This document shows positions 8,446 through 19,100 of a stretch of DNA of 44,143 nt, in pieces. Every line of letters starts with the position of its first letter. Within the stretch, counting starts at the first letter, position 1. This DNA comes from a virus. The notes beneath the pieces were generated by a model. The model ran no database searches and was not told the origin of the DNA. It worked only from the letters and a program-made list of their open reading frames with translations. Location of the stretch: positions 1 through 44,143 of the IMG/VR virus record IMGVR_UViG_3300021375_000055; one strand, 5' to 3'. The translations under genes were made by a program, and so were the position numbers.

Positions 8446-9229
8446 TTGTCAGGAAGTCTGCTTCCTTATAATACAGTATGCCTGTATTAGCATAGTTCTG
8501 TAACTTAACCGTTCCATTGGATCTATTCCATACGTTTAAGTAATCTGTCCATTTTTCTACTTTGTGTTTAAATTGGTAACTTACTAAATCCATATCTACA
8601 TAATGTAAATTATAATCAATACAATCCAACATTGCACTATCTTGTAGGATCATACTATGTGTAAGGTTACTATTATAATAATCCGGGACATATTGTGGTT
8701 CTAACTTGTGTTGATACAAATCAATATAATGTTGCATATATGGATCTGCTAGTTTAAAATAATCCATTGAAGTTTCATTCTTCTTAAAATAGAACCAACC
8801 TGTGTATACACTTGTTAACTTAAATTTATCATACCATTCTTTACGTGCATCATGTTTAATAGTAGTATGCTTGAAGTCTTTAATAGTACCTGGAAATACT
8901 AAGTCATATGAATTCTCACAGTAATCCCAGATTGTATCTAGGTTAGTGTTAACAATACTTGCACAATCAATGACAATAGTTTCATCATATGGTGTTACCC
9001 ACCAGCTCTGCCAATCATTTGCTCTAGCTATAGTTTTAGCATTGTATGGTAATTCAATTATATTATCAAATGCTTCTTCGTATTCTACTTCAACAGCATT
9101 TAAATCACTAACTACAAGACTTGTATTAGCACCAGGGTTTGCGTTCTTGATACTAAAAGCACAAGCACTTGCTTGTCTTCTATCTTGTTTTGTTTGTGCA
9201 ATTATTAGGTAGCCTCTATTCTTTTCCAT
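8381..9229 (-). CDS. Glycosyltransferase-fold protein with degenerate DxD, 282 aa
   Basis: The protein resembles its upstream neighbour in layout: an N-terminal strand (residues 6-12), then a segment ETIVIDCASIV (83-93) at the place where nucleotide-sugar transferases carry DxD. Here the site reads D88-C-A90, so the second acidic residue is missing. It may be an inactive partner, or use a different metal arrangement. The C-terminal half is rich in Tyr, Asp and Asn. The start is supported by GGGAG spaced 5-6 bases before the ATG, and it overlaps the preceding gene by 14 bases. The call as GT-fold rests on pattern similarity and neighbours only. Confidence 0.6.
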   Translation of the reverse strand: MEKNRGYLIIAQTKQDRRQASACAFSIKNANPGANTSLVVSDLNAVEVEYEEAFDNIIELPYNAKTIARANDWQSWWVTPYDETIVIDCASIVNTNLDTIWDYCENSYDLVFPGTIKDFKHTTIKHDARKEWYDKFKLTSVYTGWFYFKKNETSMDYFKLADPYMQHYIDLYQHKLEPQYVPDYYNSNLTHSMILQDSAMLDCIDYNLHYVDMDLVSYQFKHKVEKWTDYLNVWNRSNGTVKLQNYANTGILYYKEADFLTNEIYDGQRNSYRLQTKVLRQV

Positions 9230-10112
9230 CAGCTACTCCCATAATTGCATTCCACTGTCTATGCAATGCACGTTTATTCATAATATGTACATCTTGATCT
9301 TTTGATTTTGATAATATGTTCTTCCATTCGTCTTTACTATCGTTTGCTAGGAATATCCATTCATCATCACGTACTTCAACAAGGTCATCTGTTTGCATCA
9401 TGTTCATAAGTGGTGCACCACCAAAGTCTTTAATTACATCACCTGGTACCATACCATTCATAATATGTATAACAATACTAACACAATAGTCTGTACGGAA
9501 TAGTTTTCCAGGAAAATTATATAGATATTGGTAGAATGAATAGTTCTCTGCTACGTGAGCCCATGTGTTAAAGAATAACTGGCTTAGTTCTGATCTATCA
9601 AACATAATAACAGTGGACCACCACATAGGTACACCAGCATCATAAAGGAAACGTTCTCTACCATGTAAGCGTTCATTACGCATATTGTAACTATTGGAAA
9701 ACATACTAACGCCTTCTACTTCCCAAAATCCAGACAGGAAGTCACTACGTATCATATAGTCAATGTCAATTAATAGTGTTTTGTTGAATGGAGAATATTC
9801 ATATATCTTATGTTTATTTCCATTTGTAAATTGTGCTTGGAAATGAGCATAAGGTGAATCATAATGTTTTCTTACGTTCTTATCATTCTCTTCAGCAGTG
9901 ATTACCACTTCATCTATATTTGCATCAACCATCTCTTTTGGATGGGATTCATTCAGCCATGCCCATGTACCCTCGTCTGTAATTAAACATACGGGTATAT
10001 TGTTTAAATGTTGTTTTGCTTGTTTAGCCGCTAGTAATGCAAAGTGTCCATAATCAAGTTGATCGTTGTTATAGGCAAACATACAGACGCCTTTTTCTGC
10101 ACTGTACTCCAT
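9216..10112 (-). CDS. Glycosyltransferase (nucleotide-sugar transferase-like), 298 aa
   Basis: An N-terminal segment (VCMFAYNND, residues 9-17) is followed by PVCLITDEG (40-48) and KTLLIDIDYMI (111-121), giving a DID motif at D116/D118 typical of GT-A glycosyltransferases. A later segment with WWSTVIMFDRSE (around 164-175) resembles the acceptor/substrate region of GT8-like enzymes. These enzymes transfer a sugar from a nucleotide donor; the acceptor is unknown. The ATG follows directly after the previous stop (TAAATG), so translation is probably coupled. It is the second gene of the operon started by the sigma70 promoter at 10514-10486. Confidence 0.72.
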   Translation of the reverse strand: MEYSAEKGVCMFAYNNDQLDYGHFALLAAKQAKQHLNNIPVCLITDEGTWAWLNESHPKEMVDANIDEVVITAEENDKNVRKHYDSPYAHFQAQFTNGNKHKIYEYSPFNKTLLIDIDYMIRSDFLSGFWEVEGVSMFSNSYNMRNERLHGRERFLYDAGVPMWWSTVIMFDRSELSQLFFNTWAHVAENYSFYQYLYNFPGKLFRTDYCVSIVIHIMNGMVPGDVIKDFGGAPLMNMMQTDDLVEVRDDEWIFLANDSKDEWKNILSKSKDQDVHIMNKRALHRQWNAIMGVADGKE

Positions 10113-10460
10113 TTACCAGTCCATGATCTTCTTAATACTTCTCATCTTTTTAAGTTTTGCATACTCTGCTTCATACTCAGTTGTTGCACTTGTATAAGCA
10201 CTGATAAGTGTCTGGAAGAAATCGTTTAAGTTTTTGACTTCAATTGGATTTTCTTTATCATCAATAATTACACTCTCAGTAAGACCAGTATCCATTAATG
10301 TTTTGATAAAAGAAATTAGTGCAGGTTCTGCACTAAAGACTCCACCACTTACATGCACAATCTTAATTTGATTCACACGATTTTTGATGTTTTGTTTCTG
10401 GTTTGTAAATGTGAGATTATAATTAGAAAACTCCAGAGCTTTCTGTAGACGTTCGTCCAT
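10113..10460 (-). CDS. Small unknown protein, 115 aa, first gene of the accessory operon
   Basis: No function is recognised. The protein is mostly helical in character: a charged N-terminus, a central segment IKIVHVSGGVFSAEP (33-47), and a Lys/Met-rich C-terminus with Tyr- and Glu-rich helices. The start is clear: AGGAG seven bases upstream of the ATG, within a leader of about 20 bases from the predicted transcription start. As the promoter-proximal gene of a cluster with glycosyltransferases, ThyX and radical SAM enzymes, it is expressed with them. It could be a small regulator or scaffold, but there is no direct evidence. Confidence 0.65.
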   Translation of the reverse strand: MDERLQKALEFSNYNLTFTNQKQNIKNRVNQIKIVHVSGGVFSAEPALISFIKTLMDTGLTESVIIDDKENPIEVKNLNDFFQTLISAYTSATTEYEAEYAKLKKMRSIKKIMDW

Positions 10461-10485
10461 CTGTTTACTCCTAAATTATATTGTT

Positions 10486-10514
10486 ATTATACTATATTTA
10501 TGTGGGGGTGTCAA
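10486..10514 (-). promoter_or_regulatory. Consensus sigma70 promoter for the accessory operon
   Basis: Read on the minus strand, TTGACA (10514-10509) and TATAAT (10491-10486) are both exact consensus hexamers separated by 17 bases. Transcription would start near 10479 and run into the gene beginning at 10460. The -35 box begins six bases after the stop codon of the upstream gene, so no terminator intervenes. Confidence 0.9.
10495..10502 (-). promoter_or_regulatory. Late-promoter-like element CATAAATA inside the sigma70 spacer
   Basis: CATAAATA (minus strand, 10502-10495) differs by one base from the T4 late consensus TATAAATA read by gp55. It lies entirely inside the 17-base spacer of the sigma70 promoter at 10514-10486, so the two could not be occupied at the same time. 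It may be chance in AT-rich sequence. Confidence 0.35.
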
Positions 10515-10519
10515 GCACT

Positions 10520-11629
10520 TTATGGAGCCGCATATGTCCAAGCACTGCCCTGTGCTATTGCTGGCGCCTTTGTTGATTTATCTTCAAAGAGATAAGATAC
10601 GCCACCTACTTTGTGTTTATTGCCACTACTTGTAGCCATGTAACTTGTGTTAGGTGAAATTGCGGCATACTTGTGACCGCCGTACAGTGTAATGTTACAG
10701 TCAACTTTGAACTCATCATCAGGATCTTCTGTTAATATTACTTGTAGTGTTAATACGATACTACCACTTACTTCTTCTAACTTAGCGTTTACTGTTACTT
10801 CTCTTCCACCATATGTACTGTAGCCGCTACCTTGACCAGCATAATTTCCGCCATACAACGATGTGTCAAAGCCTACAGCGTTGAATATTTGTTGGTATGA
10901 AGTAGTAAGTTCATAGAAGCTCTTTGCACCTATGCCATTGGTTCCACCTCTGTATGTAGTTTTTGCACCAAAATAGATACTATCTATTTGATCAAATGCT
11001 AGATCCCATTCCGTAGCACCGTTAGTACCACCAACTGCCTCTAAGTCTAGTATACACTTGCCACCACTATTAAAGAAATGCCTTGCATCTGTATAGTTAG
11101 CCCATGTAAATGTTAATTCAGATGTTAGTGTACCACGTGTGTTTGATGTTGCTGGAACGGAAGGATCATCACCTGTGCCCCATTGGGCGCCACCGTTTGA
11201 AACACTGACTACTTGTGGTGTCAGTGTTGCATCAGCACCTAAATCAAATGCAGTACCAGTTGGTGTAACGGTGTAACCATTAATAACTGCTACCAGTGGA
11301 TCTAAGTCAGCCGCTAGGACATCTTGCCCAGTTGCTACATGTGTATGTGAGGTATAACTAGCATCAACCCTGTGATATTCAGCAGTGTTGATATGTGCCG
11401 CTAGGACATTGTAATGGTCTGCAAGTACTATTCCACTTACAGTTGCACCGGCAGACATATCTGAGTTTCCCCAGCCTTTACGTCTTTGAGTGTCAGTAGT
11501 ATGATTGCCATCATATGAGTAGACAACAATACTTCCTCCACTTTTTGGATCCTGCCACAGTTCATTAAACGAGTCTACGACTGTATTAAAATGCGTGGCC
11601 GCAATGAGATCACCGGTTACCCTTGCCAT
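10520..11629 (-). CDS. Virion/tail fibre-like structural protein, 369 aa
   Basis: Low-complexity, Gly/Thr/Ser/Asn-rich and strand-forming, with few charged helices; no enzymatic motif is visible. The N-terminal ~110 residues contain repeated short His-containing segments around HFNTVV, DHYNVLAAHINTA and TSHTHVATGQDV, typical of fibre shaft or attachment domains. The remainder looks like a beta-rich receptor-binding or capping domain. It is the last gene of the baseplate/tail transcription unit, where T4-like phages put fibre and baseplate-peripheral proteins. The exact role (fibre, adhesin or whisker) cannot be settled from the sequence. The upstream Shine-Dalgarno is weak; coupling to the previous gene, one base upstream, is likely. 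Confidence 0.7.
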   Translation of the reverse strand: MARVTGDLIAATHFNTVVDSFNELWQDPKSGGSIVVYSYDGNHTTDTQRRKGWGNSDMSAGATVSGIVLADHYNVLAAHINTAEYHRVDASYTSHTHVATGQDVLAADLDPLVAVINGYTVTPTGTAFDLGADATLTPQVVSVSNGGAQWGTGDDPSVPATSNTRGTLTSELTFTWANYTDARHFFNSGGKCILDLEAVGGTNGATEWDLAFDQIDSIYFGAKTTYRGGTNGIGAKSFYELTTSYQQIFNAVGFDTSLYGGNYAGQGSGYSTYGGREVTVNAKLEEVSGSIVLTLQVILTEDPDDEFKVDCNITLYGGHKYAAISPNTSYMATSSGNKHKVGGVSYLFEDKSTKAPAIAQGSAWTYAAP

Positions 11630-11630
11630 A

Positions 11631-12536
11631 TTACTTTATCCCAACTACTACTTCTACTAATTCAACGCCTTCACTGTCTTTGTTTGCTAACGCACGGCCA
11701 ACAATACGATACCAGTCTAATGCTTCTTGTCTTTCAAAATCTGAAACAGCTCTAGCCACTCCTGGTTCTTCACTACTTACAAGTCTTTGTCCCTTGCGTA
11801 CTGGGCCAATTATTTTGCATGGTACTCTACCTTCCAGAGCAACCGCAACGCCATTTGTTGTACTGTTCATTAAGTAAGCTGGATTTGTAGACACAATACC
11901 AAAAACGTTTGAACTAAACGCATCTGTTGTTTGTGTTACTTCTTCTGATCCACCAATCATTAAAACTGTACCCGGCTCATAGTCTGCATCACTTGTATAC
12001 ATTTCTGCCAAGTCAGCATATTCAGCCGCTGTTGCTGTTCCGTGAAACTTGAAGTCATCTCCAGAACCTGTTGTTGGATTAATGTTAATACCTTTTTTAA
12101 CTGCTGTCCAAATTGCTTGCACTGCCGCCGAAGGCGTGTCTACTGTGCTTACTGTGAATTCATCATGTGGACTAAGAATAGCAACCATTGTACCGTTTGC
12201 TTTCATAATCTGCACTTGCTTGTCATTCCCCAGATTGTCTTTAATAGTATGTAACTCTGATCCACCGCCTGCGGAAATCCAGTTAGTACCATCGTAGTAT
12301 TTTAATTCTTTATCATTCGCTGTTGTATCAAACCAAATCTGTCCTTCTACTGGATTCGATGGTGCAGAGGTATTTGCAAAGTGTTCTAGTAAGTGTAGAA
12401 AGTTCTCCGCAATAGCTTCTCCATAGCCGTAGTAGTTCTTACCTACAAGACTAAGGTCTGTGCTTGTATCTATTGTACCGTCATTAACAGTAATAGCAGT
12501 TTTGGTGTTGTTTGTATAATCAACTGTATAAGCCAT
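11631..12536 (-). CDS. Tail fibre-like protein with a C-terminal fibre/G2-type domain, 301 aa
   Basis: Residues ~35-90 (YGEAIAENFLHLLEHFAN, then PVEGQIWFD and YYDGTNWIS) form the repeat commonly seen in proximal tail fibre proteins. The C-terminal ~140 residues (AEYADLAEMYTSD, then YEPGTVLMIGG, VFGIVSTNPAYLMN, VALEGRVPCKIIGPVRKG) resemble the C-terminal domain shared by many marine phage fibres and related to peptidase G2/intramolecular-chaperone domains. Whether it self-cleaves cannot be told. The start has GGGAG 6-7 bases upstream. It probably forms a trimeric fibre or baseplate spike arm. Confidence 0.75.
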   Translation of the reverse strand: MAYTVDYTNNTKTAITVNDGTIDTSTDLSLVGKNYYGYGEAIAENFLHLLEHFANTSAPSNPVEGQIWFDTTANDKELKYYDGTNWISAGGGSELHTIKDNLGNDKQVQIMKANGTMVAILSPHDEFTVSTVDTPSAAVQAIWTAVKKGININPTTGSGDDFKFHGTATAAEYADLAEMYTSDADYEPGTVLMIGGSEEVTQTTDAFSSNVFGIVSTNPAYLMNSTTNGVAVALEGRVPCKIIGPVRKGQRLVSSEEPGVARAVSDFERQEALDWYRIVGRALANKDSEGVELVEVVVGIK

Positions 12537-12538
12537 TT

Positions 12539-13144
12539 TTAACTCCCTGCCTGTATTCTAATTGTATAAATCACTTTAATTTTTCTGTTTGCACTTTTTT
12601 CAATTGGGTGGAAACATATGTGACTTAATCTTGTAGTCGCCGCTGTCTGCAACGCTATTTCATCAAAGGTAAAATTACCATTCATTGATGTTGTTGTATC
12701 TGTTGTTTCTTGTCCACTTGGCTCTGCGTAGTCCAGTGTACATGTGACTACCACATCTGAGTATGGTTGTCCTGAATAAGTTTGAATTTCAACCTTATTA
12801 TTTGTTGTGTCTGTATTACCAGCATCATCTACATCAACTATCTTTTCATATGTTTGATTGTAGAGGTCTCCTAGTTTAGTATCTGTATTAGTTGTCTTAT
12901 ACTCAACATTTCCTGTAGCATCAATAACTGTTCCGCCATTACCAAATTTCATTTTAGTAATTTCGAATCCAGCACCTGTGCCACTATCAACAGTACCACT
13001 CAATAGACTTGCAATCGCAACCGAGAAGTTCTCATAATTGATTGCGTTGTGTTTATCTAATAATACTTCATTTGTATCGTAATCTTGAATTAGCACGTGA
13101 CCATCAATCAATGCTAAGGTACGATCAGCAAAACTATTGTTCAT
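12539..13144 (-). CDS. Virion structural protein, 201 aa
   Basis: A beta-rich protein whose N-terminus (ALIDGHVLIQDYDTNEVLL, 11-29, then KHNAINYENFSVAIA) and C-terminus (FHPIEKSANRKIKVIYTIRIQ) follow a pattern I associate with uncharacterised marine T4-like virion proteins. I cannot attach a gp number. The start is strong: TAGGAG followed by AATACA before the ATG. It follows the giant tail gene by a 25-base gap and precedes the fibre-like genes, so a role in linking fibres to the baseplate is plausible but inferred. Confidence 0.7.
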   Translation of the reverse strand: MNNSFADRTLALIDGHVLIQDYDTNEVLLDKHNAINYENFSVAIASLLSGTVDSGTGAGFEITKMKFGNGGTVIDATGNVEYKTTNTDTKLGDLYNQTYEKIVDVDDAGNTDTTNNKVEIQTYSGQPYSDVVVTCTLDYAEPSGQETTDTTTSMNGNFTFDEIALQTAATTRLSHICFHPIEKSANRKIKVIYTIRIQAGS

Positions 13145-13169
13145 TGTATTCTCCTAGTAGTATTTAGCA

Positions 13170-16100
13170 TTATAAATCAATGCCCTGTGTGCCTGACTGC
13201 ATCCTTGCAGACAATCTTCCTGTGCCTGTGAGGACACTTGTTACGCCCGTAACATTCCCACCGGACATTGTAATATCATTTAATTTGTTGCTATCAACAT
13301 ATTCGTTGCTTGCGTTTGTTGTTCCTTTTAGTGTTTCAGTATATACGTTTGCATCAGTAATATTTACTATTGTACTTCCACTTGCATGTGCTTTCTGTGA
13401 AGCATATCCTCTTGTAACTTCGTAGAGGTTGTTACTGTGTGCGTATGCGTACTTAATAACTTCGCCATTAATGTATGCGTATCCTTCATCACCGTTAAAC
13501 TGTGTGCTATCAGTTACTGGAATAGTTGTATCAGTATTAGTAACGTTAGCTGTTGTAGTTGTACTCTTAGCTGTTTCAAGTACATCAATAAAGTTGTTTA
13601 GCTTGCCATCCAATCTATATAGGAATGTTCTTGAGTCTGTGTTGTATGTACTTCCACTTGTATTTGTAATAACTGTTACAGTTAAATTTTCTGAGAAATC
13701 CCATTTTGCTAATGAGTTTCTATTATTTGGTACTGTTGTATCAGTAGTATGATTGTAATCTTCAGTATTAATAAATCCACCACCTTCAATTTGGGTAGAC
13801 GGGATTGTAGATGTAGTGAATACTTCACCATCATATTCTATTGTATTCGCCGTACCACTGAAGTCTGTTGCAAAAGTATCATTACCATAAACATTTGGTA
13901 ACATTGTTTTGTGTGTAGTTACTGATATGTCTGGTACGAATGTACCGTCAATCACATCACGCTTGGACTGCAATGTTGTATTACCATTATTAACATATGC
14001 ATCAGCACTAATTCTATCTTCTGCAGTTTGTGTTTGGAATTGGTTTAACTTGATAGTAGAAATTGATCTCATTGATTCAACAATGCCAACAGTTGCTTGT
14101 TCGTTTACAGTATTGTTATCAATTACATTACGTATCTTGGTATGGAAAGGCTTAACATCATTAATATATCCTAACAATGTGTTAATTGTTCCTCTCTTAT
14201 ATTTGTTCGTTGTTGTGTTAGTAGTTGTTGTAACATCAACTTGTATGTAAGTTGTTTTATAAACCCAGTCAACTTGTTTTTGTTCTGCCAAACAATGTCT
14301 AACTAATGCAAAGAAGAACTTGTTAAATTCATCAACATGTCTTTCAATTAAGATATCATTGCGTAATGTGTAGACTATGTAATGCCACCAAACTTGTAGT
14401 GTGCTATCCCAATTAGTAACGTCCCAACCAACAGAGTCCCAAGGTGTCTTTCCTTGTTTCCAGAGCCAGTCTTTAAATTCAATAGTAGCGTTTTTCTTTT
14501 CTTGTATTACCCATTCTGTACCATCCCATTTTAGGATCTCAGTTCTATCAAAACCATCTAGATCTATAATACGTAGTTCAACAATTCTATGTTTAGTAGT
14601 ATCAATACCTGATAATTCATTTTTATTTGTAATAATAAATGTAGGTTGTTCGTTTGTAAGCCTAGTTGGAATAATGTAGTCTGTGTAATCCCACATTGAT
14701 GTCATGTCATATATGCTTGCATATCTTCTCCATGTTGTATTATTACCAAATGCGGCATAGCTACTTGTTCCACTTGTATGTGCTGACTTTGCTCTATAAA
14801 TTACATTATTAAATTTAACTAGATCACCACCCGCATATACTGTGCTTGGTTGCCATGAAGCTAAGTTTGTATAGTCTAGATCAATATCAACAAAGTGTTT
14901 GTCACCACCAATAGTTCTATCCCATTTATTTTCTAAGTCTTGTACTAGATTAATATTGCGTAATCTTTTGTTAATATGTGCAACAGCTTCTTGTCTAGCT
15001 GACATTGTATCATAAAACCAACCCTGCCCTAGAGCTCGATCATCACCAAATCTATTATATTCATGTAAGTCTGTATTTGGAAATGCTTTGCCACTAGTTG
15101 CTTGTCTACCAACCAAGTTATCTAACATACCTTTATACCAATATTCTGGTATAAGTCCTGTACCTTCTTGTAGTACTGTCCAGCTATCATGTGCCGCTTT
15201 GCTTAATACTTTATTGATCTGTAGTACTGATGTATTAGTAACGCCGAATTGTACGTTAGCAACAATTAATTCTGTTGCACTAATACCAGCACACCAGCTA
15301 ATGCCATTTGCTGTTGGGTCTTTAATAATACTTGCTAACTGTTTTACGTTTAATGATCTATTTCCTGATTGGGCAAATGTTGTTTTATCTTTAACCCAGA
15401 AATAATACACTGTATCATATGATCCAGTTCTTTCATTGTAATCTTGATCTGTTGTATAGTAATAAGTTTCTTCTCCAGATGCTGTATCTACAATTTTATA
15501 TGGCGTTCCTGTAATTGCTACTCCATCAACCTCAACACCTGATGTTACTGATGAGTCCCATTCTTCTGGAAGTATTGTACTCTTTGTCCATTCATAAACA
15601 TCAATACTTGCACCTTCCCATAGTTTGCCCCAATACTCTTTCTTGTATTCAGCTGAACCTTGGTTGTAATCATAATATATTGCTGTACTTAAATCCCACC
15701 AAACTTGTCCTACTTCTTCTTTAGCCCAAGCATTTGGAACATTAAGTAATGTTTGTTCATTTAAATCTGTACTATGTGTATAACTTGCTCTATCAACAAA
15801 TGATCTAACATTAATTTGCATATCCGCGATGCCTGGTATCTTACGTAACATTGGATCAAACACTTCTAGTTCTAAACTAGTCTGTCTACCATTTTTACTT
15901 CCATCATATATTCTAGCGAATGCTAGAGCATTTAATGTTTCATCACGTGAGTTATTAATAGCACGGTCTAATACTGTTCTAGTTGTATCAATTACAAAAT
16001 CAGTACCATCATGTTTGTAAACATATGTGCCTCTGCCAGCGGATGAACTGTCAGTGTGTTGTGTACTCCAGGCATAATCACCTGATTTCCATTTATAATT

Positions 16101-19100
16101 TGTGTTAGCATTTGTTTTTCTAATGTCATCATAATCATTGAACCTTGCATTTCTCAATACATAAATCTGTGGTGCTGAACCACACTCTTCAATAAACATG
16201 TCAATGTAAAAAGCTCTTTGTCCAGCGGCACTTGAGTCACCTAGTTTAGTAACTTTATGTATACCATCACAGTTAGGTGTTGTTGTACTGTTAACAATCA
16301 TTACATAGTCGCCTATCTCTAGATTGTGTTGAAAGCCTGGTGTACCATCAGTAAGATTAACTTGTGCATCATTACCATCTATACTAGCTGTACCTGCACA
16401 AATACTACATATGTCTGTTAATGTACCTGTGCCATCATCTACTTGACTATACCAACCTAAGTTTTGTACTTGGAAAACATTCCAGCCGTTGAATACACTA
16501 GGTACTTGTGTTGATACACTGCCTAATCCTGTAACATTTAGTGTAGGGCCTGCTACTGATTGGTCTGCGTTGTGTGAGTTTGCATCATTAATAACTTGTA
16601 TATTAAACAATGCTTCATCATCATCTGATACGTCTGTCCACATACTAACATCAAAGGTATTTGCAACAGATGTGTTTTGTGCATACTGTATACCTGACTG
16701 TGCGAGTCCTGCTTGTGTATTCATATCATTTGTGCTTAACCCTAAGTCAACTGATACACTTGAAGTACTAGTAATAACTAATTGGTTATTTGAATTAACA
16801 CTTGCTGTTACATTTGTAATACCCGCATTGTTAATACTATCTCTTGCATCAAAGACAGTTTGTGGTACATTATTCTGTAATGAACTTGTTACCTGTGTGC
16901 TACTTGCTAATCCAGCTACGGTACTAATGTTTCCACCTAATGCGAGAACTGTATTTGCTGTTGTAGCCGTAGTTGGTGCTTTAATAATTTGTAATTGGTT
17001 GCTAACTTCAACCGCTGTAATATCAGCTGGTGTTTGGGCACTTGCGTTAATTTTTGCCGCTAATGTGGCCGCATCCATATTCTGTGCTTGGCTAACAAGT
17101 TTTGTTGTAGGTGTATATGTTCCACTGGTAAGATTTAAATCATTATTTGCAGAGCCGGTACCAATTACTAAGTCTGCATTTACATCACCATCTGCTCTAT
17201 ACTCAATAATAATATTACCACTACTTACCTTAGCTTCTAGTCTGTTGTCTGCTGTACCATTAATAAATGCAACAACGTTTGCTTTGGTTAATGAACTACC
17301 TGCTGGAAACGTTCCATCTATTAATGATATTGTAGCACCGTTAATAATTAAAGCTTCACCTGTATTATTTGATATTATTGGATCACTTGTGCTTGATAAG
17401 TTACATGTAACGAATGCATTACCATCTTCTGTAGCAGTTGTATCAATTACTTCTACTAGATTTACATTTGTTAATGTTACAGTTGTGCCATCAATAATAA
17501 TTGATTCACCACTATTGACACTAGGATTAGTAACACTACCAGTAACCACAATATTGTTGAATACTGTTGACTGTTCATCAAACCAAATGCTTGTACCATC
17601 AATAACTGCTGAAGCGGCATCACTTGCGGCTTCATTTGCGTATGTAAATGTTGGTGCTGGTGTTGATCCTGTAAATACTAATCCAGTTCCTTCTGTAGTG
17701 AAACCAATAGCATTTACGTTACATTTGTATAGGTAACCATTTCTTCTAACTAGATCACCACGCTTATAACTCTTTGTACCAATCCACGTTTCAGTATTAG
17801 CATAGTCTGCTGTACTGTCATAAATTGTTTTCATAGCTGGCAAGTTCTTAACAATATTGCCTTTGCTATTCTCAGTTTCATTTAAAACTTCACCAGCAGT
17901 TTTAACCAGGTATGCCCTGCTATTAAATGAGGACATTGATTCTGTGTTAAATGCTACACTTGTGCCGTTTACAAATTCAATGTCGGCATCACTAAAGTTA
18001 ATAACTTCAACGTTATTATCTACTTGTGATGGTTTGAGAGCAATCTCAGTTGCATTAACATTTGTGGTATCTCCATAATAACTATGTCTAAACATCCACT
18101 CTTCTTGTATGCTTGCTATACTGGCACCATCATTTAACATTGAACTTCTATTGAACGGAGTAATAGATCCTGTTGTACCTTTTGATTTTAACATACCCTG
18201 ATAAAATTTAGAGAATGTTTGATCATTAATTAATGTATCGTTTACCCACTTCTTATCGTAGTTTCCAATAGTTAAGTCTTGTGCCTTTTTATATTGTGCG
18301 TTTAATTTTCTAGCATCATAGTTATATAATTCATCTATTGCTCTAACACTTGTATCAAAGTTTTCAACAATTTTATTATCGAAAACAATATAACCAGGTG
18401 TACGTGTGTTGCCGTCCCAATTTTTAGTTCGCTGTCCTTGTAGTATCAATCTGTGATGTCTTTGATTAGTTACATCATTAAATAGCGTATCATTAAATTG
18501 TGTTGTGTTAGCGAATTCAACAATGTGTTCAAAGTCTATCTCAGCAAATGTTATTGAACCAAATTCATTTGCTGGGCCTACTAGTGTTACTATTGCTTCT
18601 TTCTTAAGTCTATCTACTTTAATTTCTTTATCGTTATATGGTTTACCATTTTCATTAAGAATACTATTCATGCCACCTGGTAATGTACCAAATGATATTA
18701 GTCTACCATTTGTACCTGTATATGTTACCTTAGCACCAATTAGTAATTCTTCTGTGTCATGTAGTGTTGCGCCTGTAGCCCATACCACTGCATCAGTAGC
18801 GTGTGCCGCACCTGCGTAATTATTTGCCACAACACCTTTTACTCTTAGATATTCATAATATCCTCTTACAAAGTCATATAGGTCTTGTACTTTTGCAAAC
18901 TCTCCATTAAATTCAATACTGCTTACACTGCTATAATCATACTCATTATATTTTTTAACTGTTGCACTGTTTGGCAATGTTATGTTGTCAAAGTTATTAC
19001 CTTTGCGTAATGGTTCATAAAAATAAAACTTCTGTTTACCAGCACTGTATCCTGAAACTGCATAACCACTTAATTTCTTTTTTAAATTAACTTGACTAAT

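Noticed and set aside
16489-17736. 415-codon plus-strand frame opposite the giant tail gene
   Set aside because: It is antisense to the Thr/Val/Ala-rich repeat part of a clear gene, is itself low complexity, and has no promoter or ribosome-binding site.
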